NCBI GenBank assembly: GCA_900321645.1
Contig: ONWZ01000118.1
Coordinates: 1 to 5,871, forward strand
Length of the DNA stretch: 5,871 nt
Direction: 5' to 3'
From: an uncultured Eubacteriales bacterium
Lineage (GTDB): Bacteria; Bacillota_I; Bacilli_A; RF39; UBA660
Below are positions 1-4,987 of the stretch, one piece after another. The position numbers were made by a program, and so were the translations under genes. The notes under the pieces are model-generated. The model saw only the letters and a list, made by a program, of their open reading frames with translations. It was not told where the DNA came from and ran no database searches. Within the stretch, counting starts at the first letter, position 1; each line of letters starts with the position of its first letter.

Positions 1-22
1 CACCCTCAATATATATTATATC

Positions 23-72
23 ATACTTCTATTTTCTTTCCTTAAAAAGAAAAAAAGTATACATTAAATGTA
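23..72. repeat. AT-rich inverted repeats beyond the 3' end of the XRE gene
   Basis: An 8-bp perfect inverted repeat (TTTTCTTT at 32-39, AAAGAAAA at 46-53) is flanked by a further matching pair (ATACTT at 23-28, AAGTAT at 55-60), giving an almost pure A/U stem-loop just past the stop of the minus-strand regulator. A second short palindrome, TACAT-TAA-ATGTA (60-72), lies between it and the stop codon. The position fits a transcript-end structure for the minus-strand gene. However, no U-tract follows on that strand and the stem has almost no G-C pairs, so I do not call it an intrinsic terminator. The remaining bases 1-22 are AT-rich and show nothing I can name. Confidence 0.35.
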
Positions 73-74
73 CA

Positions 75-410
75 CTAATTATATTTATTATTACCGGTCA
101 TTACACAAAGAATATTGATGATAAAATCTAACTCGTTATTATTCAAGTATTCACAATACTGACTAATCTTCTTAATCTTCTTTTCTTTCGATAATGTTCC
201 TGCTTTACCTTCCAAATTAATTCCTAACAAAGTATCAATACTGATATTGAATTCTTCAGCTAATCTTGATAATACTTCAGCTGTTGGTAAAGATTTATTT
301 GTTTCAATTCTTGATAAATTGTTTCGATTAATTTTTAAGATTTTAGCCATTTCTTCTTGACTAATATTATTGTTATATCGAATATTTTTAATTTTAGTTC
401 CTAAATCCAC
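75..410 (-). CDS. XRE-family helix-turn-helix transcriptional regulator (111 aa)
   Basis: Small cytoplasmic DNA-binding protein of the Cro/C1 (XRE) type. Residues about 3-63 form the classic five-helix HTH domain: LGTKIKNIR, then ISQEEMAKIL (helix 2), NRNNLSRIE (recognition helix), then PTAEVLSRLAEEFNISIDTLLG. A lysine-rich linker (about 66-81) leads to a C-terminal segment with NELDFIINIL near the end, probably a dimerisation helix. I place the start at the GTG at 410-408, because the upstream in-frame GTG at 419-417 is itself part of a perfect AGGTGAT Shine-Dalgarno (421-415). The chosen GTG lies 4 nt after that site. The gene is divergent from the HD-domain gene at 612, and the shared intergenic region carries an operator-like array, so autoregulation and control of HD1 are plausible inferences. 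The specific target is not visible from the protein. The domain call is secure; the biological role is unknown. Confidence 0.88.
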   Translation of the reverse strand: MDLGTKIKNIRYNNNISQEEMAKILKINRNNLSRIETNKSLPTAEVLSRLAEEFNISIDTLLGINLEGKAGTLSKEKKIKKISQYCEYLNNNELDFIINILCVMTGNNKYN

Positions 411-429
411 ATATATCACCTACAAGTTA

Positions 430-459
430 ATTATAATCTAATAGCATACATTATCTTAA
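430..459 (-). promoter_or_regulatory. Candidate promoter of the XRE regulator
   Basis: On the minus strand a perfect -10 TATAAT occupies 435-430 and a TTAAGA -35-like element (4 of 6 matches to TTGACA) occupies 459-454, with an 18-bp spacer. Transcription would begin near 423, leaving only about a dozen bases before the GTG at 410, enough to hold the AGGTGAT site. The -35 is weak and the background is AT-rich, so this rests mainly on the perfect -10 and its position. Confidence 0.5.
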
Positions 460-474
460 TTTGTTCTCTAAATC

Positions 475-502
475 TTACCAGCATTGGTAAAATTATTACC
501 AA
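475..502. promoter_or_regulatory. Operator-like array of three TTACCA half-sites
   Basis: TTACCA (475-480), its reverse complement TGGTAA (485-490), and TTACCA again (496-501) form two overlapping inverted repeats: TTACCA-GCAT-TGGTAA and TTGGTAA-AATTA-TTACCAA. The half-sites start 10 and 11 bases apart, so they lie on the same face of the helix. The array is just upstream of the candidate -35 of the XRE gene and about 50 bp upstream of the candidate HD1 promoter. This layout is typical of a cooperative binding site for a dimeric HTH repressor. That the adjacent XRE protein is the binder is inference from proximity. Confidence 0.5.
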
Positions 503-549
503 AAAAAGATTATAATTATTATATTAAAAAGATTGAAAAATATCTTCAT

Positions 550-578
550 TTGTTATATACTTAATACAAATATATAAA
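550..578 (+). promoter_or_regulatory. Candidate promoter of HD1
   Basis: TTGTTA (550-555, 4 of 6 matches to the -35 consensus), a 17-bp spacer and TATAAA (573-578, 5 of 6 matches to the -10) form a reasonable sigma-A promoter. Predicted initiation is near 585, leaving a leader of about 27 nt that holds the AAAGAGGT ribosome-binding site (598-605) ahead of the ATG at 612. Other AT-rich hexamers in this stretch could also serve. Confidence 0.45.
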
Positions 579-611
579 ATTATTCCTATAAAGATTGAAA
601 GAGGTTTATAT

Positions 612-1358
612 ATGAAGAGTAGTAGATTATTAAAAGTTTTTGAAGATTATATTAAAAAGATAGATATGAATAGTGCTTATGCCAAAGCAAAGTATTTTCA
701 CTCATTAAAATCAATGGATCTAGCTAGAAATATTGCTAGTGAATTAGGTATTTTTGATGAAGATGAAATAGTTGTTATTGAATTAATTGCCTTATTTCAT
801 GACATCGGTAATTTTAATGAAAAAGATCATAATTATTTAGATAATAATGATGAAGATAGTACGATGCGTTCAATCAATATTTTATTTGATGAAGGACTAA
901 TTAGAAAAATAACTGAAGAAACAAAATATGATAACTTAATAAAATTGGCAATCTTTTGCCATAATAAAGATGGACTTCCTAAGAATATTGATGAAAAAAC
1001 TGTTTGTATTTGTAATATTATGAAAGATGTTTATCGTATCGAAGAATTACATATGGCTATTAACTATCCATTTATTGATAATCGTATCGATGAATATCCA
1101 ACTAGTTTAGTATATGATGAATTTAAACAATTTCAAGAAGTTGATGCCAAGATGTCTGATAATAATGCCGATAATATTCTAATTGTTTTATCTCATCTAT
1201 TTGGCTTAAATTATAAAATTAGTTATGCTTTGGTCGATGAAAAAGGATATATTGAGAAAATTATTGATTCTCTAGTAGTTGATGACAAAAAAATTGAAAA
1301 ATTTTTCACCCAAATTGAAACTGTCTTGAAGAATTATTTGAAAAAGAAAATAAATTAA
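612..1358 (+). CDS. HD1: divergent HD-domain protein (248 aa)
   Basis: HD-superfamily (metal-dependent phosphohydrolase) fold, cytoplasmic, with no signal peptide or membrane segment. Visible motif residues are H30 (in YFHSLKSMDLA), H63-D64 (in LFHDIGNF) and H117 (in FCHNKDG). The protein aligns along its whole length with the downstream HD2 (1638-2357), including the C-terminal region (LSHLFGLNYKISYALVDE here), so the two are paralogues. Two positions differ: the HD2 histidine in its DHGDYG motif is replaced here by about S83, and the aspartate of the canonical ADKL motif corresponds to Y141 (KDVYRIEEL), although D139 lies two residues earlier. HD1 may therefore bind metal differently or have weakened catalysis. 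The ATG at 612 follows an AAAGAGGT site by 6-7 nt. The gene is divergent from the XRE regulator and ends 1-2 bp before the T-box promoter, with no terminator between. The substrate is unknown. Confidence 0.8.
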   Translation: MKSSRLLKVFEDYIKKIDMNSAYAKAKYFHSLKSMDLARNIASELGIFDEDEIVVIELIALFHDIGNFNEKDHNYLDNNDEDSTMRSINILFDEGLIRKITEETKYDNLIKLAIFCHNKDGLPKNIDEKTVCICNIMKDVYRIEELHMAINYPFIDNRIDEYPTSLVYDEFKQFQEVDAKMSDNNADNILIVLSHLFGLNYKISYALVDEKGYIEKIIDSLVVDDKKIEKFFTQIETVLKNYLKKKIN

Positions 1359-1359
1359 C

Positions 1360-1387
1360 TTGCAAAAAATAAATAAAGTGCTATAAT
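1360..1387 (+). promoter_or_regulatory. Extended -10 promoter of the T-box/HD2/valS operon
   Basis: TTGCAA (1360-1365, 4 of 6 matches), a 16-bp spacer and a perfect TATAAT (1382-1387) preceded by TGC (extended -10 TGN at 1379-1381). Predicted start of transcription is near 1394, about 10 nt before stem I of the T-box begins. The -35 lies immediately after the HD1 stop codon (1356-1358). Confidence 0.8.
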
Positions 1388-1393
1388 ACATAC

Positions 1394-1617
1394 ATGTTTT
1401 AAAAACGAGGACCAAGAGGAGTAAAATATATTTAATATTAAGAGAGTCAGTGTATGGTGCAAACTGATTATTAAATTATTTGAAGGTAGCTTGCGAGTTG
1501 TATATCTGAAGATAGTAAGATATAACGTTAACTGCGTTAAAGTATCAAGTGATAGCTAAGTCTATAAGAAAGGTGGTACCGCGATGAATCGTCCTTTCAT
1601 TATAGACTTTTTCTTTT
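1394..1617 (+). promoter_or_regulatory. T-box leader sensing uncharged tRNA-Val (specifier GUA)
   Basis: A cis-acting RNA that binds its cognate tRNA and raises downstream expression when the tRNA is uncharged. Stem I: lower helix CAAG (1413-1416) with CUUG (1490-1493), flanked by K-turn-like GAGGA and CGAG; the loop E motif AGUA (1420-1423) faces GAA (1482-1484). Its middle helix is UUUAAUA (1431-1437) with UAUUAAA (1469-1475), followed by the AGAGAG bulge (1441-1446) and distal helix UCAGU/ACUGA (1447-1451, 1463-1467) closing a GUAUGGUGCAA loop. The specifier GUA (1486-1488) is one base after GAA, the spacing known from the B. subtilis glyQS T-box, and reads valine, matching valS downstream. 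Stem II is UAUAUCU/AGAUAUA (1501-1507, 1518-1524), a IIA/B-like helix AACG/CGUU follows (1524-1527, 1535-1538), and stem III is near 1541-1557. The T-box GGUGGUACCGCG (1572-1583) has a 7-nt bulge UGGUACC whose UGGU fits an ACCA tRNA end. Confidence 0.95.
1558..1617 (+). terminator. Hairpin with U-tract containing the T-box antiterminator
   Basis: AAGUCUAUAA (1558-1567) pairs perfectly with UUAUAGACUU (1600-1609); after a single bulged A1599, GAAAGG (1568-1573) pairs with CCUUUC (1593-1598). Above this sit the 7-nt UGGUACC bulge and a GCGA-UGAA-UCGU tip, which is the standard antiterminator. A U-rich run (1608-1617, interrupted by one C) follows. It therefore looks like an intrinsic terminator, yet it includes rather than excludes the antiterminator, which is unusual. 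Whether it terminates transcription in the cell cannot be judged from sequence. Confidence 0.6.
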
Positions 1618-1628
1618 GATAGAAAGGG
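1592..1628 (+). promoter_or_regulatory. Possible Shine-Dalgarno sequestering hairpin before HD2
   Basis: UCCUUUC (1592-1598), the 3' arm of the T-box antiterminator, can also pair with GAAAGGG (1622-1628), the ribosome-binding site of HD2, which sits 9 nt before the ATG at 1638. Seven pairs form, one of them G-U, around a 23-nt loop. This is mutually exclusive with the antiterminator and would hide the ribosome-binding site when no uncharged tRNA is bound. Translational T-boxes of this logic are known mainly from Actinobacteria; applying the idea here is inference. Confidence 0.4.
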
Positions 1629-1637
1629 ATTGATATT

Positions 1638-2357
1638 ATGAATTATTTCGATGAGTATACCCAATCATATGATATGACTGTACCAGAAATCGAATATAAA
1701 TACCATCATAGTTACCGGGTTATGGACAATATGGTTGTCATTGCCAAAAGTTTAAATTTACCAGTTAAAGATATTGAACTTGCTAAATGTATTGGTTTAC
1801 TGCATGATATTGGAAGATTTGAACAATTTACCAAATATCATACATTTAAAGATAATGAAATGGATCATGGCGATTATGGCGAAAAAATGCTAAGAGAAAA
1901 TAATGCCTTATCTCATTTCAATATTGATAAAGAAGATTATGAAGTTGTTTATACAGCCATTAGAAATCATAATAAGTTTCGAATTGAAGACAACCTATCA
2001 AAAAGAGGATTACTATTTTCTAAAATGATCAGAGATGCCGATAAATTAGATGTTTTATATGCTTTAGGTAATCCGAATATAAAATGGATTGTCAAGGAAG
2101 ATGCTGGGACTATTAGTTGTCGTGTGAAAAATGCTTTCTTTGATAATAGACAAGCTAAGTCAAATGGAGAAGAAAATAAGAATGAAGATTTAGTTAACTT
2201 GTTTGCGCTTGCCTATGATATATATTTTAATGTGAGCTACGATATTATTAAAAATGAACAGTATTATCTAAAAATATATCAAAGATTACACAATCAAGAA
2301 TTATTTAAACCATATTTTGAACATATCACAAAATATATTGATGAAAGGATGAAATAA
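1638..2357 (+). CDS. HD2: HD-domain metal-dependent phosphohydrolase (239 aa)
   Basis: Cytoplasmic HD-superfamily enzyme with a full set of apparent metal ligands: H24 (in YHHSYRV), H56-D57 (in LLHDIGRF), H77 (in DHGDYG), H111 (in IRNHNKF) and D133/D135 (in IRDADKLD). The order H-HD-H-H-D resembles HD hydrolases with one or two metal ions that cleave phosphoester bonds in nucleotides or related substrates. The C-terminal third (from about residue 145) is helical and shared with HD1. The actual substrate cannot be read from the sequence. The ATG at 1638 follows an AGAAAGGGA Shine-Dalgarno by 9 nt. The gene is the first behind the valine T-box, and its stop lies 1 nt before the valS start, so the two are almost certainly co-transcribed and translationally coupled. 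Its production should therefore rise on valine starvation. Confidence 0.87.
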   Translation: MNYFDEYTQSYDMTVPEIEYKYHHSYRVMDNMVVIAKSLNLPVKDIELAKCIGLLHDIGRFEQFTKYHTFKDNEMDHGDYGEKMLRENNALSHFNIDKEDYEVVYTAIRNHNKFRIEDNLSKRGLLFSKMIRDADKLDVLYALGNPNIKWIVKEDAGTISCRVKNAFFDNRQAKSNGEENKNEDLVNLFALAYDIYFNVSYDIIKNEQYYLKIYQRLHNQELFKPYFEHITKYIDERMK

Positions 2358-2358
2358 T

Positions 2359-4890
2359 ATGTTAGATAAAAAATATAACCATGAATTAGTAGAACAAAAT
2401 AAATATGAAAAATGGTTACAAAAAGATTATTTTAAATGCGATGAAAATTCAAGCAAAAAGCCTTATTGCATTGTTTTGCCTCCACCAAATGTAACAGGTG
2501 TATTACACTTAGGACATGCTTGGGATGTAACATTACAAGATATTATTATTAGATATAAAAAGATGGAAGGGTATGATACTTTTTGGTTACCCGGAATGGA
2601 CCATGCAGCAATTGCAACTGAGGCTAAAGTTGTTAAAAGATTAAAAGATCAAGGAATCGATAAATATGAATATGGCCGTGAAAAATTTTTACAAGCATGT
2701 TGGGATTGGACTCACGAACATGGCGATATTATTAGAAAGCAATGGGCTAAATTAGGAATTGCCTTAGACTATACAAAAGAAAGATTTACCTTAGATGAAG
2801 GCTTATCTAAAGCCGTTAGAAAGGTATTTGTAGATTACTATAATGAAGGATTAATCTATCGTGGCGAAAAGATTATTAACTGGGATCCTGTAGCCAAGAC
2901 GGCTTTATCCAATGAAGAAGTTATTTATGGTGAAGAAAAGAGTGCTTTCTACCACATTAAATATATGTTAGAGGGCTCTAGTGATAAATATATTGATGTA
3001 GCTACGACAAGACCGGAAACATTATTTGGTGATACGGCCGTAGCTGTCAATGAATTAGATGATAGATATACTGATTTTGTCGGTAAAAATGTTATCTTAC
3101 CACTAGTAAATAAACCAATCCCCGTTATTACTGATGAACATGCGGATATGACTAAGGGAACAGGTGCGGTTAAAATAACGCCTGCGCATGATCCAAATGA
3201 CTTTGAAGTAGGTCTTCGCCATAACTTAGAACGTGTAGTCATCATGAATGATGATGCGACGATGAATGAACTTACTGGCAAGTACAATGGAATGACTAGG
3301 GAAGAATGTCGTGAAGCTGTTGTTAAAGATCTTGAAGAACTAGGTTTATTAATGAAAATTGAACCAATTACCCATGAAGTAGGACACTCTGAAAGAACCG
3401 GTGTTATGGTTGAACCTATGATTAAAAAGCAATGGTTTGTTAAGATGCGCCCTCTTGCTGATACAGTACTTGAAACTCAAAAGAAAAAAGATGAAAAAGT
3501 TAACTTTGTTCCAACAAGATATGAAAAGACGATGAATCACTGGATGGAAATTACTTATGACTGGTGTATTTCTAGACAATTATGGTGGGGTCATCGTATT
3601 CCAGCATGGTATAAAGGTGACGAAATCTACGTTAGTATGGAAGCACCAAAAGAAAAAGGCTGGGTTCAAGACACCGATGTACTAGACACTTGGTTTTCTA
3701 GTGCTTTGTGGCCATTTGCCACTTTAGGATGGCCCGATAATACCAAATTACTTGAAAGATATTATCCAAATCAATGCTTAGTAACTGGTTATGATATCAT
3801 TCCATTCTGGGTATGTCGCATGACTTTCCAAGGTGAAAAATTATTAAGTAAGCGTCCATTCGAAGATTGTCTAATCCATGGCTTAATTAGAGATAAACAA
3901 GGCCGTAAATTTTCTAAATCATTAGGTAATGGTATCGATCCATTCGATATGGTCAATCTATATGGAGCTGATGCCTTAAGATACTATCTTGCTACCGATG
4001 TTGCACCAGGCACTGACATGCGCTTTGATGAAGAAAAAATTAAAGCTACTTGGAATTTCATTAATAAGATTTGGAATGCTTCAAGATTTGTATTATCAAA
4101 TATTGAAGACTTAAAAGAAATTAAATTAGCTAAATTAAAACCAGAAGACAAATGGATACTAACTAAATTTGAACATACCGTTCATGATACTAAAAAATTT
4201 ATGGACAAATATGAATTCAATAATGCTGGCAGTATAATCTATGATTTCGCTTGGAATTATTTCTGCGACTATTATATTGAAATGGCTAAGTATTCATTAA
4301 ATGAAGAAAGCACTAAATCAACATTATGCTTTGTCTTAACGGGTATTTTAAAATTATTGCAACCGTTTATGCCATATGTAACAGATGAAATTTATGATAT
4401 GTTACCAGTTAAAGATGCCGAAGATATTATGATTGCCGATTATCCTAAATATGATAAGAAATTAATTTTTGAAGCTGAAGAAAAAGCTGTTGATGATTCA
4501 GTCGAATTCATTAAAACATTTAGAAATATTAAGGCCGAGAATAATATTACTAAAGAAATGAAGGTAATGTTTGATACGGAAGATGATAATGACTTAATCG
4601 TTAAAATGTTGAAACTAGACGAGCATCTAGTCAAAAAACCACTAGGTATCAAAGCATATAAGGTATTTTCAAATAGGGTAAAAGCGACTATCTTCTTTGA
4701 AAAAGTTGAGACTGAAGCTGATAAATTAGCGAAAGATGCCACAATTAAAATCTTAACTGAATCGATTGCTAGAAGAGAAAAACTGTTAGCAAATGAGAAT
4801 TATGTTAATAAAGCACCCGCTGAGATAGTTGAATTAGATCGTCAAAAATTAGCTGAAGAAAAACAAAAATTAGCTGAATTATTAAAATAG
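2359..4890 (+). CDS. valS: Valyl-tRNA synthetase (843 aa)
   Basis: Cytoplasmic class I aminoacyl-tRNA synthetase that activates valine with ATP and attaches it to tRNA-Val. The Rossmann catalytic core carries PPPNVTGVLHLGHAW with the HIGH-type signature HLGH at 50-53, and a KMSKS-type loop KFSKS at 517-521. The CP1 editing domain that hydrolyses mischarged Thr-tRNA-Val has TTRPETLFGD at 216-225 and GTGAVKITPAHDPNDF at 267-282. Further family signatures are DWCISRQLWWGHRIPAW (401-417) and DTWFSSALWP (about 443-452). The anticodon-binding helical domain follows (about 590-720), then the C-terminal coiled-coil tRNA-binding arm, charged and ending in KAPAEIVELDRQKLAEE. Length is slightly below the usual 870-880 residues and no core motif is missing. 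The ATG lies 1 nt after the HD2 stop with AAAGGAT 9 nt upstream. A valine T-box heads the operon, which independently supports the identification. Confidence 0.98.
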   Translation: MLDKKYNHELVEQNKYEKWLQKDYFKCDENSSKKPYCIVLPPPNVTGVLHLGHAWDVTLQDIIIRYKKMEGYDTFWLPGMDHAAIATEAKVVKRLKDQGIDKYEYGREKFLQACWDWTHEHGDIIRKQWAKLGIALDYTKERFTLDEGLSKAVRKVFVDYYNEGLIYRGEKIINWDPVAKTALSNEEVIYGEEKSAFYHIKYMLEGSSDKYIDVATTRPETLFGDTAVAVNELDDRYTDFVGKNVILPLVNKPIPVITDEHADMTKGTGAVKITPAHDPNDFEVGLRHNLERVVIMNDDATMNELTGKYNGMTREECREAVVKDLEELGLLMKIEPITHEVGHSERTGVMVEPMIKKQWFVKMRPLADTVLETQKKKDEKVNFVPTRYEKTMNHWMEITYDWCISRQLWWGHRIPAWYKGDEIYVSMEAPKEKGWVQDTDVLDTWFSSALWPFATLGWPDNTKLLERYYPNQCLVTGYDIIPFWVCRMTFQGEKLLSKRPFEDCLIHGLIRDKQGRKFSKSLGNGIDPFDMVNLYGADALRYYLATDVAPGTDMRFDEEKIKATWNFINKIWNASRFVLSNIEDLKEIKLAKLKPEDKWILTKFEHTVHDTKKFMDKYEFNNAGSIIYDFAWNYFCDYYIEMAKYSLNEESTKSTLCFVLTGILKLLQPFMPYVTDEIYDMLPVKDAEDIMIADYPKYDKKLIFEAEEKAVDDSVEFIKTFRNIKAENNITKEMKVMFDTEDDNDLIVKMLKLDEHLVKKPLGIKAYKVFSNRVKATIFFEKVETEADKLAKDATIKILTESIARREKLLANENYVNKAPAEIVELDRQKLAEEKQKLAELLK

Positions 4891-4911
4891 AGATACGTTG
4901 TATCTCTTTTT
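4889..4911 (+). terminator. Intrinsic terminator overlapping the valS stop
   Basis: AGAGATAC (4889-4896), a GTT loop and GTATCTCT (4900-4907) form an 8-bp perfect stem followed by a run of T (4907-4911). The AG of the valS TAG stop codon forms the base of the stem. The short stem and short U-run suggest moderate efficiency. Confidence 0.75.
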
Positions 4912-4962
4912 AGTAAATTAAATGTAAAATCAAAGAATAATATTTATTTTAAAAAAGACCTA

Positions 4963-4983
4963 TGTTATATTAAAAATAGGTGA
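4963..4983 (+). promoter_or_regulatory. Candidate extended -10 promoter and strong RBS of the last gene
   Basis: TGT followed by TATATT (4966-4971, 5 of 6 matches) is a plausible extended -10; no good -35 is visible in the T-rich stretch near 4943-4948. Initiation would fall near 4978, so the leader would be very short. AGGTGAT (4978-4984) matches the 16S anti-Shine-Dalgarno over seven bases but is only 3 nt from the ATG at 4988. If initiation really is at 4978 the ribosome-binding site would be at the very 5' end, so the true promoter may lie slightly upstream. Confidence 0.35.
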
Positions 4984-4987
4984 TAGT

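Noticed and set aside
23..60. Intrinsic terminator for the minus-strand XRE gene
   Set aside because: The inverted repeat is real, but on the minus strand no U-tract follows the stem, which has hardly any G-C pairs.
528..600. Direct repeat AAAGATTGAAA at 528-538 and 590-600
   Set aside because: The repeat is short and A-rich, and the second copy overlaps the HD1 ribosome-binding region. In such AT-rich DNA it can arise by chance, and the 62-base spacing gives no helical phasing argument.
1485..1487. Glycine (GGU) specifier read directly after GAA in the T-box
   Set aside because: In the well-studied glyQS T-box one base separates GAA from the specifier codon. Applying that spacing gives GUA (valine), which agrees with valS downstream.
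2341..2361. A regulatory gap or separate promoter between HD2 and valS
   Set aside because: Only one base separates the stop from the valS ATG, and the valS ribosome-binding site lies inside the end of HD2, so the genes form one unit.
3907..3921. KFSKS in place of KMSKS in ValRS as a possible defect
   Set aside because: The middle position of this loop is tolerant in class I synthetases, and the two lysines and both serines needed for the motif are kept.
2949..4742. Open frames of 76-112 codons on the minus strand inside valS (2949-3287, 3349-3579, 4440-4742)
   Set aside because: They lie wholly inside a highly conserved synthetase gene, their translations show no domain pattern, and they have no convincing context of their own. 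They are antisense shadows of valS.
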